Assembly (NCBI GenBank): GCA_937901895.1
Contig: CALGTD010000051.1
Span: 1 to 50,687 of the forward strand
Direction of reading: 5' to 3'
Length of the DNA stretch: 50,687 bases
Source of the DNA: an uncultured Spartobacteria bacterium
Lineage (GTDB): Bacteria; Verrucomicrobiota; Verrucomicrobiia; Chthoniobacterales; JAATET01
Positions 17,488 to 25,030 of the stretch are shown here, piece after piece; position 1 is the first letter of the stretch, and every line of letters starts with the position of its first letter. The notes below the pieces were generated by a model. That model was given only the letters and a program-made list of their open reading frames with translations. It did not search any database and was not told where the DNA came from. The position numbers and the translations under genes are program-made.

Positions 17488-17517
17488 CTGTATACAGCCC
17501 GCGTGCAAGGTGCGGGC
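17488..17517. promoter_or_regulatory. Palindrome and adjoining hairpin upstream of the Verru_Chthon operon
   Basis: CTGTATACAG (17488-17497) is a perfect palindrome and overlaps by one base a hairpin of GCCCGC (17497-17502) with GCGGGC (17512-17517). The pair lies 29-58 bases before the ATG of cassette gene D, in the 299-base gap after the XylR-like gene. It could be an operator for the operon. No T-run supports a terminator. The rest of 17518-17758 shows nothing else I can name. Confidence 0.4.
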
Positions 17518-17758
17518 AAAAAGCACGGGCGTCGCCGTCGCGCCGATCACGGGGCGAAGCGTTCCGGCTCGGAGGTCGGAAAAATCCGAAGGACGAGGGG
17601 ACCATGAGAGACTGTAGGGAAGAGTTGGGGATAAGGGGATCTTCGACCTGCGTTGGGGCGCGCGGCGAAGCAACAAAACGGTTAAGCCAGCTACCGCCGG
17701 CCAGCAATGAAACTTTCGGTCAATAACAAGAGAGTTCCGGTCGTTTCCGGCCGTTTCA

Positions 17759-19000
17759 TCAAGAGTTCTGCTGGGCCGCGTTCTCTCGACGGATCTGGGC
17801 GGGGGTCTTTCCGACGCGCGATTTGAATACGACGCCCATGTATTCCGCGTGCCGGAAGCCGGAGCGCTCGGCGACTTCGACCATGGAAAGGTTCGTGTGA
17901 AGCACGAGATCCGTGGCGCGACGAATGCGGATGGCGACGAGCTCGTCGTGCAGGGTGCGGTCGAGGGCGGCCTTGAACCGGCGTTGAAGGACGCTCCGGG
18001 AAGCGCCGACACGGCGGGCAATTTCGTCCACCCCGATGCCTTCACACGCCTTCTCCCGCATACAACGCAACGCCGCGGCCACGAGGGGATCGCCGACGGA
18101 AAGGATCTCGGTCGACCGGCGGGTGACGAGTTCGATTGGAGGGATCAACTGCGGGGTCTTCGGCGGACGCTCACCCGCCATGAGACGATCGAGCAGGGCG
18201 GCCGCCTCGTAGCCGACGCGCACGTGCCCGGGCCAGACGCTGGAGAGCGGCGGGTTGCTCACCTCACAGAGGGGAATGTCGTTGTCCACACCCACCACGG
18301 CGACGTCGTCGGGCACCCGTGCTCCGGCTCGACGGCAGGCTTCCATCACGTCGGAACCGCGCTGGTCGCTGCAAACCATCACACCGAGCGGCTTCGGCAG
18401 ATTGCGAATCCACGCCGCCATTTCGTCGATCTCGACCTCCCACGGCTTCATCCGTCCGCGGGAGCGCGGGGCAACGGTGTAAACCGACGGAGAGGGGTCC
18501 ACATGGCGGACCGTGCCAAGGAACGCATCGCAGCGGGCCTGGGACCAGCGCTCGTCCGGAATGTTCACGTAGCCGAAATGGACGAACCCAAGCTCCAGGA
18601 GATGCTCGGCGGCCATCTGCGCAACCTTGGCGTGGTCGATATGGACGAGGGGAAAACCGGCCTGCGGGAAATTCCCCAGCACGTCGACCACCGGCAGGCC
18701 CGTGGCACCCACGGCCTCGGCGACCGCGCGGTTTTGAACGCGCGCGATGATGCCATGGCCGCGCCAGTGCTTCAGCCAGCTCGGCACGGGCTCATCGAGG
18801 CTGCGGGGAGAATGGAACAGGCTCCACGGTCCATGCTCCCGCACATACCTCGCGATGCCACCGAGGATGTCCCGGCCGGAGGCGAGCGTCGTCTCGATGA
18901 TGAGCGCGACGTGCGGCTCCTGGCCGGGGGCAAGCAACCGCCGGCGTGGCTTTCTGGTTGTGGTGGCCTCAGCGGACAAGTTCTTCGACGAATCCGGCAT
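17759..19000 (-). CDS. XylR-like transcription regulator (LacI-type sugar-sensing domain plus AraC HTH)
   Basis: 413 residues from the ATG at 19000, which has a good Shine-Dalgarno (GGAGGG, ten bases upstream) and overlaps the end of the GH2 gene by 32 bases. Residues about 30-300 form a periplasmic-binding-protein-like sensor domain: VALIIETTLASGRDILGGIARY at its start, PLVHIDHAKVAQMAAEHL, and DDVAVVGVDNDIPLCE near its end. Residues about 310-405 form an AraC-type double HTH with IGVDEIARRVGASRSVLQRRFK and VAERSGFRHAEYMGVVFK. This layout is that of E. coli XylR, which binds sugar and activates transcription from direct-repeat sites. Because it is co-transcribed with the GH2 enzyme, it probably senses a released sugar and controls local glycoside hydrolase genes. 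Confidence 0.88.
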   Translation of the reverse strand: MPDSSKNLSAEATTTRKPRRRLLAPGQEPHVALIIETTLASGRDILGGIARYVREHGPWSLFHSPRSLDEPVPSWLKHWRGHGIIARVQNRAVAEAVGATGLPVVDVLGNFPQAGFPLVHIDHAKVAQMAAEHLLELGFVHFGYVNIPDERWSQARCDAFLGTVRHVDPSPSVYTVAPRSRGRMKPWEVEIDEMAAWIRNLPKPLGVMVCSDQRGSDVMEACRRAGARVPDDVAVVGVDNDIPLCEVSNPPLSSVWPGHVRVGYEAAALLDRLMAGERPPKTPQLIPPIELVTRRSTEILSVGDPLVAAALRCMREKACEGIGVDEIARRVGASRSVLQRRFKAALDRTLHDELVAIRIRRATDLVLHTNLSMVEVAERSGFRHAEYMGVVFKSRVGKTPAQIRRENAAQQNS

Positions 19001-21236
19001 CGATATACTGCCCTCCGTCGTCCTGGTGGCAGTGAATCGCGAGGACGTTCTCCCCGGTCTTGAGGGCGGACGGATTCGCAAGTTCGACCTCGATGTATTC
19101 GTTCACGTGGCCGTCGAGTTCGGCGATCTTCACGCCGTTGAGGTAAACCGTCGCGGCGTTGTCGTGGAAGATGCGGAGCATCGGCTTGCCGGTCGGGCGC
19201 TTCGAGAGCGTGAACTTCCGACGCAGCCAGATATCGGGGCTCCGCCACTCGGTGCGGACGTGCATGTTGCCGTTTCCCTGCACGCCGAAACCACCCTGGC
19301 CTTCCCTCCACGAGCTGTCGTTGAATCCGGGCTTTTCCCAGCCCGACTGCGGAGTGTCCTCGGTCCAGCGCCACTGCTGGGGCTCGTTTTCGGACGTCGG
19401 GACGAGTTCCTTCGTTTCGATCAGGCCGTTTGCGGCGTAGAGCTTTTTCGCCATCGAGCGCAACCAGGCGGTGTCGATCTTCGGGATGCGGTCATAGGTG
19501 AGCAATCCGTTGATCTCTCCTTCCACGTCGGTCGTCTGCGTATAGACACCACCCGACACGCCGCGCTGCCGGAGCCGCGCGAGAATGTCGATCGACCTTT
19601 CATAGCGCTGCTTCCACTCGTCGATGGATTTCGGCAGCCCGCCGTAGCCCCAGTTGTCGGCATTGGGATTCCAGAGATGGCCCTTCACCGGGAAACCATG
19701 TCCGCCGAATTCTCCGACGACCTTCACGTAGTCGGCGAAACGCTCGTCCTTCAACGGGAACGCGGGATGCGGATACGCGTGCTGGTCGGCAATGTGACCC
19801 ACGGGCCAGAAGTTGCCGCCGCTGGCGATGTTGATGAGACGGGTCGGATCGTATTCGACCGCCATCTGGCCGGTCTCCATCGTGCGATGCTGACCCCACG
19901 CTTCGTTGAACGGCGTCCACACGACGATCGACGGGTGGTTGCGCAGGTGATCGACCATGCGCTTGTATTCGAGGACATACTGCTCGTGATGCTCGTCAGG
20001 CCAGTTGGCATCCTCCGGGTTCGGAGCAAGGTGCGTCCACCGCGGGCTCGCTCCGCCGCCGTTGAGCTGGTCCTGCCACACGAGCATGCCAAGACGGTCG
20101 CAGTCGTAGTAATAGCGCCGCGGCTCGATCTTGATGTGCTTGCGGATCATGTTGAACCCGGCGTCCTGCAGGAATTTGATGTCGGAAAGCATGGCCTCCT
20201 CCGACGGCGGGGTGAGCAGGCCGTCCGGCCACCAGCCCTGATCCAGCGGTCCCCAATGGAAAATCGGACGCCCGTTGATGGTGAAGCGCCAGTTACCGAG
20301 CGCATCCTTCGCGCGGCCAACCTCGCGCAACGCGGTGTAGGATTTCACCTTGTCGACGACCTGCCCGTTCGCATTCACGAGCTCGGCGACGATGTCGTAG
20401 AGGTTCGGTGAACCTGGCTCCCACAACTTCGCGTCCGGGATCTTCAGTTCCACCTTTCCGGTGCCCGAGGCGCTCGCCACTTCCTTTCCACCGAAGTAGG
20501 CCGTGAGCTTCACGGTCTCGCCTTCGACCGGCGTGCCGGCGAGCTTCGGATCGACGGTGACGGTGCCGGTCTTGATGTCGCACCCGTAGGTCAGGCCTTC
20601 GATCCACCGCTCAGGCACCTGCTCGAGCCAGACGCTCTGCCAGATGCCGGACACCCGGGTATACCAGATTCCGTGCGGATTGCGGTGCTGCTTGCCCTTG
20701 AGCTGGAAGCCCTCGGTCGCGTCATAGGCGCGGACGACAACCTCGTTGCCGGTCGGCTTCAACGCATCGGTGATGTCGAAGGAAAACGGCGTGCTGCTGC
20801 CCTTGTGTGAACCCACTTCCTTGCCATTCACCCAGACCGTCGCCTCGTAATCGACCGCCTCGAAGTTGAGCAGGGTGCGCATTCCGGGCTTGGGATCCGG
20901 CAGCGAATGCCGATACCAGATCTCTTCATTCGGCTCGATCAAACGACCGACACCCGACAACGCCGACTCCGGAGCGAACGGCACGAGAATCTTCTGCGTC
21001 CAGGACTCGGGCTGCCCCGCGCCGCGCGGGGTGACCGCAAAATCCCAGAGCCCGTTCAGGCACGTCCAATCTTCACGAACGAGCCCCGGACGCGGATATT
21101 CCGCCCAGACTTTCTTGGGATCCAGATTCCGGCCCCATTCGGTGAGCATCGAATTCGGGACGGGTTTCCATTGAGCGAACGCGGATGCCGCGCACAGGCA
21201 CAATACGACAGGGAGGGAGAAGCGCAGGGGACGCAT
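18969..21236 (-). CDS. Secreted GH2 family glycosidase (beta-galactosidase-like) with a C-terminal lectin-like domain
   Basis: 755 residues from the ATG at 21236, which gives a good signal peptide (MRPLRFSLPVVLCLCAASAFA). An ATG at 21305 would add 23 unlikely residues. GH2 layout: sugar-binding domain (LNGLWDFAVTP, EAVDYEATVWVNGKEVG), immunoglobulin-like domain, then TIM barrel. The acid/base is probably Glu445 in FNEAWGQ and the nucleophile Glu509 in VVGEFGG. After the barrel, residues about 645-755 form a separate beta-sandwich (WRWTEDTPQSGWEKPGF to LAIHCHQDDGGQYIDAGF) that also exists as a stand-alone secreted protein encoded at 21436-21963. Substrate within GH2 (galactoside, glucuronide or mannoside) cannot be fixed by eye. 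The XylR-like gene overlaps its end. Confidence 0.9.
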   Translation of the reverse strand: MRPLRFSLPVVLCLCAASAFAQWKPVPNSMLTEWGRNLDPKKVWAEYPRPGLVREDWTCLNGLWDFAVTPRGAGQPESWTQKILVPFAPESALSGVGRLIEPNEEIWYRHSLPDPKPGMRTLLNFEAVDYEATVWVNGKEVGSHKGSSTPFSFDITDALKPTGNEVVVRAYDATEGFQLKGKQHRNPHGIWYTRVSGIWQSVWLEQVPERWIEGLTYGCDIKTGTVTVDPKLAGTPVEGETVKLTAYFGGKEVASASGTGKVELKIPDAKLWEPGSPNLYDIVAELVNANGQVVDKVKSYTALREVGRAKDALGNWRFTINGRPIFHWGPLDQGWWPDGLLTPPSEEAMLSDIKFLQDAGFNMIRKHIKIEPRRYYYDCDRLGMLVWQDQLNGGGASPRWTHLAPNPEDANWPDEHHEQYVLEYKRMVDHLRNHPSIVVWTPFNEAWGQHRTMETGQMAVEYDPTRLINIASGGNFWPVGHIADQHAYPHPAFPLKDERFADYVKVVGEFGGHGFPVKGHLWNPNADNWGYGGLPKSIDEWKQRYERSIDILARLRQRGVSGGVYTQTTDVEGEINGLLTYDRIPKIDTAWLRSMAKKLYAANGLIETKELVPTSENEPQQWRWTEDTPQSGWEKPGFNDSSWREGQGGFGVQGNGNMHVRTEWRSPDIWLRRKFTLSKRPTGKPMLRIFHDNAATVYLNGVKIAELDGHVNEYIEVELANPSALKTGENVLAIHCHQDDGGQYIDAGFVEELVR

Positions 21237-21313
21237 GCCGCCTGCTATCTCACCGAAATTCAAATGCGTCCAGCGTTTTTCGAGCGGATTCTTGCGCAGC
21301 CCCATTAAAATTC

Positions 21314-21335
21314 AACCGACCCGGGAAGGCCGGTT
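21314..21335. terminator. Imperfect hairpin, possible weak terminator
   Basis: AACCGACC (21314-21321) pairs with GGCCGGTT (21328-21335) with one mismatch and a 6-base loop. On the minus strand it is followed by GAATTTTAA, a poor T-run. It lies between two minus-strand genes, 100 bases after the stop at 21436, and could partly separate them. Confidence 0.3.
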
Positions 21336-21435
21336 TTACAATGGTTCACGACCCATTGGCAGGCGAGGGCACCGTGATTCTCGATCAAGGCCGCGATTCC
21401 AAAGGAGATTTTCGGTCGCGAGATCCGGTCGCCGC

Positions 21436-21963
21436 TCAATCACCGGCGGGCCGCGCCAGGCCGGCGTCCACGAATTGTCCGCCACCGGTCTGCCGGCAGT
21501 GAATTGCCAGCAGATTCGTGCCCGGTCGAAGCGCCGCCCGCGCTTCCGCGCTCAAATCCACCTGCCCATATTCCGTTCGATGGCCGGCGCTCGAAAAGGC
21601 CGGCACGCCGTTCAGATAGACCTCCACGTCATTGTCGTGATGGATCCGAAGCTGCAACGGACCGGCGAGGTCCTCCGGCGTGAGTTCAATTTCCCGGCGC
21701 AGCCAGATGTCGTCGGACGTCCACGCCGTGCCCACGCGGGAACCCGGGGTGTCCGGGGAGCCAAAACCTCCGCGCGACTTTCTCCAGCCGGCATCGTCGA
21801 ATCCCGGCTTTTCCCACCCGGCCGCGGGCGTCGTGGTGGTCCACCGCCACATCGAGACCGACGTCTCCGCGGTCGGCACGATTGCCGCGCCGGCCGACTC
21901 CGCTGCCATGGCCGCTCCGCTGCAAAGTCCGGCAATCAGGAACGCAAGGGCGGGCGTCTTCAT
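21436..21963 (-). CDS. Secreted stand-alone copy of the GH2 C-terminal beta-sandwich domain
   Basis: 175 residues from the ATG at 21963 (a second ATG at 21972 is possible). Signal peptide at 1-21 (TPALAFLIAGLCSGAAMAA). The mature part matches residues about 645-755 of the neighbouring GH2 enzyme along its whole length. Shared blocks are WRWT..TP..GWEKPGF, IWLRR, LRI.HDN, VYLNGV, LAIHC.Q and GGQ..DAG. No catalytic domain is present. The domain resembles galactose-binding-like sandwiches, so binding the same glycan as the GH2 enzyme is a reasonable inference. It lies 58 bases after the unknown gene of the suf cluster and 199 bases before the GH2 start, all on one strand. Confidence 0.85.
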   Translation of the reverse strand: MKTPALAFLIAGLCSGAAMAAESAGAAIVPTAETSVSMWRWTTTTPAAGWEKPGFDDAGWRKSRGGFGSPDTPGSRVGTAWTSDDIWLRREIELTPEDLAGPLQLRIHHDNDVEVYLNGVPAFSSAGHRTEYGQVDLSAEARAALRPGTNLLAIHCRQTGGGQFVDAGLARPAGD

Positions 21964-22021
21964 CGGGCGCATCGCCTCATTAACGATGCGATGCACCCAG
22001 TGTGCAATCCTCGAAGAATGG

Positions 22022-22384
22022 TCAGGCGTTCGCCAGGGCGACGGTCTCCTTGCAACCGCCGTTCGGATGGTCCGTCTCGACGATGTAGGCGGCACGAACC
22101 TGCGCCCCCTCCGGCACCCTGCAGCTGTCCCCGTCGAAGACGAGCGGCACGCTCACGCGCAGGAACTGCTCGACCTCGCCGCTGGCTCCACGGAGCCGCA
22201 CCGGACCCGCGGCATGAACCACGTCATCGTCGAAGTCGAGCATCTCGATTTCGAAGGAAAGCACCTCCGCCTTCGGACGGCGGAACTGAAGTGGATCGTA
22301 AATGGCGAGCGCGGCTTGATTGAGAACGTAGTTGCGGATCGTCTCCTCCGCCGCGGCTTCGCGGTCAGGCGAAATGTAAGACAT
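22022..22384 (-). CDS. Small cytoplasmic protein of unknown function downstream of sufU
   Basis: 120 residues from the ATG at 22384, 32 bases after the sufU stop. There is no signal peptide or membrane segment. It starts with helices (REAAAEETIRNYVLNQAALAIYDP), then acidic beta strands (VLSFEIEMLDFDDDVVHAAG, FLRVSVPLVFDGDSCRVPEG). It has two Cys, one in a C-terminal NGGCKE. I do not recognise a family. Its position as third gene after sufS and sufU suggests a link with iron-sulfur cluster assembly, but that is context only. A longer frame to 22486 overlaps sufU and is not supported. Confidence 0.7.
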   Translation of the reverse strand: MSYISPDREAAAEETIRNYVLNQAALAIYDPLQFRRPKAEVLSFEIEMLDFDDDVVHAAGPVRLRGASGEVEQFLRVSVPLVFDGDSCRVPEGAQVRAAYIVETDHPNGGCKETVALANA

Positions 22385-22416
22385 CGCCCGATTCTTTCCA
22401 GCGGGGTTGTCGGCAA

Positions 22417-22857
22417 TCAAGCACTCTGCGAGTTCACCGGCGAATTCATCGCCGCAAGGAGCGTTTCCCACGGCAGGGTCGCGCATTTCACCCGTTGCGG
22501 AAATTTGTGAACGGACCCCATCACCTCCAGCCGGGGGCGTGCCGACAGGGACGGAGCCGGCTCTCCGGTGACTGCGAATTTCCGGAAATCCTCCGCAAGC
22601 GTCCGGGCTTCCGCAGCCGGTTGTCCGGTGATTTCCATGGTGAGGATCGAGGCAGAAGCCGTGCAGATCGCGCAGGCGCTTCCGGAAAACCTGGCCTGCC
22701 GCACCAGGTCGCCATCCATCGAGAGCTCGATCGAAACCTCGTCACCGCACAGCGCGTTGACGCCTTCCGCGCGATGGGTCGCTCCCTCGAGCGGGCCGAA
22801 GTTCCGCGGCCGCCGCGAATGCTGCAGCAGCACCTCCTGATACAATTCCATGCTCAT
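22417..22857 (-). CDS. sufU: SufU iron-sulfur cluster assembly protein
   Basis: 146 residues. The ATG at 22857 overlaps the sufS stop as ATGA. The SufU/IscU fold pattern is clear: ELYQEVLLQHSRRPRNFGPLE at the start, then Cys37 in ALCGDE with Asp39, Cys62 and Cys65 in ACAICTASAS, and Cys125 in RVKCATLPW. SufU proteins bind zinc through the three conserved Cys and an Asp. They accept persulfide from the partner cysteine desulfurase SufS, encoded directly upstream. The gene is cytoplasmic and part of a sufS-sufU unit. No sufBCD genes are in this window. The extra Cys65 within the second motif is a small variation. Confidence 0.93.
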   Translation of the reverse strand: MSMELYQEVLLQHSRRPRNFGPLEGATHRAEGVNALCGDEVSIELSMDGDLVRQARFSGSACAICTASASILTMEITGQPAAEARTLAEDFRKFAVTGEPAPSLSARPRLEVMGSVHKFPQRVKCATLPWETLLAAMNSPVNSQSA

Positions 22858-24089
22858 GTGGCCGTGAAGAATGCGATCGCGTCCCGCACCGCGGCGACGC
22901 CGCGATCCAGCTCGTCGTCGGTGTTGTAAAGATAGAAGCTCATCCGGCACGAAGACGGCGCGCCGAGTTTGCGCATGAGCGGCTGGGCGCAGTGGTGCCC
23001 GGCGCGCAAAGCCACCCCGCGCTCGTTCGCGAAGAACGCGACATCGTGCGCATGGACCTGCTCGACATGGAAGGTCACCAGCCCCGCGCGATGACCCTCC
23101 GGACCAAACACGCGAACGCCCGGGATCCCGCGCAGCGCCTCGGCAGCGCGGACGCCGAGTGCCTCGCAATGCGCGGCAATTTCCTCCAGTCCGATCGCAT
23201 CCAGATAATCCATCGCGGCGTGGAGTCCCGCGGTCTCGATGATCGCCGGCGTTCCCGCCTCGAATCGGGCCGGCGGCTGGCGAAACGTCGCAGCTGTGTA
23301 GGTCACGCGCTCGACCATCTCTCCGCCGAACTGCCACGGCGGCATCGCCGCGAGGATGTTCGAACGGCCGTGGAGAAGACCGAGCCCGGTCGGCCCGCAC
23401 ATCTTGTGACCCGAGCAGGCGTAAAAGTCGCAGCCGATTTCCGTCACGTTCACCGGGAGATGCCCGGCCGCCTGCGCGCCATCGATCACCGTCACGACCC
23501 CATGCTCGCGTGCCATCGCGCACAGCTCCGCCGCCGGCGCGATCACGCCGAGCGTGTTCGAGACATGCGCAAAGGCGAAGACGCGCGGCCGTTCCGCGAG
23601 AAGCCTGCGCGCGGCCGCGAGGTCCAGCGCCGCGCCGTTTTCCGTCACCGGCACATACTCGATGCGTGCGCCGGTCCGCCGCGCCAGCTCGAGCCACGGC
23701 ACGAGATTGCTGTGATGCTCCATCTCGGTGAGCAGGATCGTGTCGCCAACGCGCACGTTCTCCCCACCCCACGCATTCGCCACGAGATTCACCGCCTCGG
23801 TCGTGCCGCGGGTGAACACGATCTCCTCCGCCGCAGACGCGCCGAGAAACTTCGCCGCCCGGGCGCGCGCCGCCTCATAGGCCGCCGTCGCGCGTTCGCT
23901 CAACTCATGAATGCCGCGATGAACGTTCGCATATTCGCGCGAGGCAAACTCCGCCATCCGCTCGATCACCGCGCGCGGCTTCTGCGTGCTCGCGCCGTTG
24001 TCGAGATACGCGACCGGCAGCCCGCCGACCTCCACGTCGAGGAACGGGAAATCCGCGCGCACGCGGGTCACATCGAACCTTTCACTCAT
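22854..24089 (-). CDS. sufS: Cysteine desulfurase SufS
   Basis: 411 residues, normal for group II cysteine desulfurases. It takes sulfur from L-cysteine, giving alanine and an enzyme-bound persulfide. Visible features: AYLDNGASTQKP at the N-terminus, EMEHHSNLVPW, the substrate/PLP region VIDGAQAAGH, the PLP lysine Lys229 in SGHKMCGPTG, and the active-site Cys367 in RAGHHCAQP. The short loop around Cys367 is that of SufS rather than IscS. It is first in an operon with sufU and an unknown gene, and divergent from pdxH, which makes the PLP cofactor this enzyme needs. The start is the ATG at 24089. Confidence 0.95.
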   Translation of the reverse strand: MSERFDVTRVRADFPFLDVEVGGLPVAYLDNGASTQKPRAVIERMAEFASREYANVHRGIHELSERATAAYEAARARAAKFLGASAAEEIVFTRGTTEAVNLVANAWGGENVRVGDTILLTEMEHHSNLVPWLELARRTGARIEYVPVTENGAALDLAAARRLLAERPRVFAFAHVSNTLGVIAPAAELCAMAREHGVVTVIDGAQAAGHLPVNVTEIGCDFYACSGHKMCGPTGLGLLHGRSNILAAMPPWQFGGEMVERVTYTAATFRQPPARFEAGTPAIIETAGLHAAMDYLDAIGLEEIAAHCEALGVRAAEALRGIPGVRVFGPEGHRAGLVTFHVEQVHAHDVAFFANERGVALRAGHHCAQPLMRKLGAPSSCRMSFYLYNTDDELDRGVAAVRDAIAFFTAT

Positions 24090-24296
24090 CAAGCCATCCT
24101 TTCACGGTGCCGGCCTCGCGTCCATTGTCTCGACGCGGAACGCGATCACCGCGTCATTTTCCAACCGCGCTTGACGGGCATCAACCGGCGCAACCGCGCG
24201 CGGGCGTAGAATCCCGCCATGTTGTTGCTCGAAGCTCCCCGCCAGTCGCGTCATCCCCGACGAACCCTGCCCGTCGCGCCTCTCGTCGCCGCCAAA

Positions 24297-24878
24297 ATGA
24301 ATCCCAATCCCTTCGTCGTCTTCGGCGAGTGGTTCGACGCCGCGCGCGAAGCGGGACTGCCCGAACCGAATGCAATGAGCCTCGCGACCGCCGGCGCGGA
24401 TGGTCGTGTCACCTGCCGCACCGTGTTGCTCAAGGCGTGGGACGAACGCGGCTTCGTCTTCTTCACGAACTACACGAGCGAAAAGGCCCGCCAGCTCGAC
24501 GAAAACCCTCACGCCGCCCTGCTCCTCCCGTGGCTGCCGATCTCGCGCCAGATCGAGATCACCGGAAAGACCGAGCGCATCACCACCGCGGAGTCCGCCT
24601 CATACTTTTTCAAGCGTCCGTTCAAGAGCCAGATCGGCGCGTGGATTTCGAACCAAAGCTCGACGATCACCTCCCGCGCGCTGCTGGAGGCGAAGTTCCA
24701 TCAGATGCTCCACAAGTTCAAAGAGGGACGTGTCCCGCTGCCCGATCACTGGGGCGGCTATCGTATCGTGCCCGACACCTTCGAATTCTGGCAGGGCGGC
24801 CCGCACCGCCTGCACGACCGCATCCAATACAAGCGCGCGTATTGCGGCGAGTGGCGGCGGGTGCGGCTGCAACCGTAG
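24297..24878 (+). CDS. pdxH: Pyridoxamine 5'-phosphate oxidase
   Basis: 193 residues from the ATG at 24297. PdxH oxidises pyridoxamine or pyridoxine phosphate to PLP using FMN and oxygen. Typical segments are NAMSLATAGADGRVTCRTVLLK, GFVFFTNYTSEKARQLDENP, LLLPWLPISRQIEITGK, FKSQIGAWISNQS, and the C-terminal signature FEFWQGGPHRLHDRIQY and WRRVRLQP. An upstream ATG at 24219 would add 26 atypical residues. A TAGAAT hexamer seven bases before it could be a -10 for a leaderless transcript, so that start stays possible. A strong terminator follows the gene. Confidence 0.94.
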   Translation: MNPNPFVVFGEWFDAAREAGLPEPNAMSLATAGADGRVTCRTVLLKAWDERGFVFFTNYTSEKARQLDENPHAALLLPWLPISRQIEITGKTERITTAESASYFFKRPFKSQIGAWISNQSSTITSRALLEAKFHQMLHKFKEGRVPLPDHWGGYRIVPDTFEFWQGGPHRLHDRIQYKRAYCGEWRRVRLQP

Positions 24879-24904
24879 GCGAAAATTCCTCCTCCAGGTC
24901 GAGC

Positions 24905-24934
24905 GCCGCGCAGAGCGATCTGCACGGCGTTTTT
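24905..24934 (+). terminator. Rho-independent terminator after pdxH
   Basis: GCCGCGCAGA (24905-24914) pairs with TCTGCACGGC (24919-24928) at nine of ten positions around a GCGA tetraloop (GNRA class). A G and five T follow. It lies 27 bases after the pdxH stop and ends just before the nrdD regulatory sites. Confidence 0.8.
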
Positions 24935-24941
24935 GCGTTTT

Positions 24942-24955
24942 TTGATGCAAATCAA
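24942..24955. promoter_or_regulatory. FNR-type binding site upstream of nrdD
   Basis: TTGAT-GCAA-ATCAA is an exact match to the FNR/Anr consensus TTGAT-N4-ATCAA. Its centre is 82 bases before the nrdD ATG at 25031. If it activates from the usual position of about -41.5, transcription would start near 24990. A Crp/Fnr-family regulator with the matching E..SR recognition residues is encoded 2.8 kb downstream, after nrdG. Confidence 0.75.
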
Positions 24956-24976
24956 TGCCACGCGACGGCCACGCAA

Positions 24977-25025
24977 CTACTACATATCGCGCTCTTTCCG
25001 GTGCCCCACCCCCATATGTAGTTGC
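24977..25025. promoter_or_regulatory. Pair of NrdR-box-like sites before nrdD
   Basis: CTACATATCG (24980-24989) and CCATATGTAG (25012-25021) each match 8 of the 10 core positions of the NrdR box (CWATATATWG), as remembered. They are 32 bases apart, which fits the three-helical-turn spacing of tandem NrdR boxes. They lie between the FNR site and the start codon. The same bases also give an 8-bp inverted repeat, GCAACTAC (24973-24980) and GTAGTTGC (25018-25025), whose right arm covers part of the ribosome binding region. NrdR represses ribonucleotide reductase genes when dATP is high. No nrdR gene is in the window. Confidence 0.55.
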
Positions 25026-25030
25026 AGGCC

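Noticed and set aside
17497..17517. Terminator after the XylR-like gene
   Set aside because: The stem lacks a following T-run on either strand and lies closer to the next promoter than to the end of the gene.
24973..25025. Riboswitch before nrdD
   Set aside because: The leader is too short for a cobalamin or similar riboswitch, and the complementary arms are better explained by two palindromic NrdR-like boxes.
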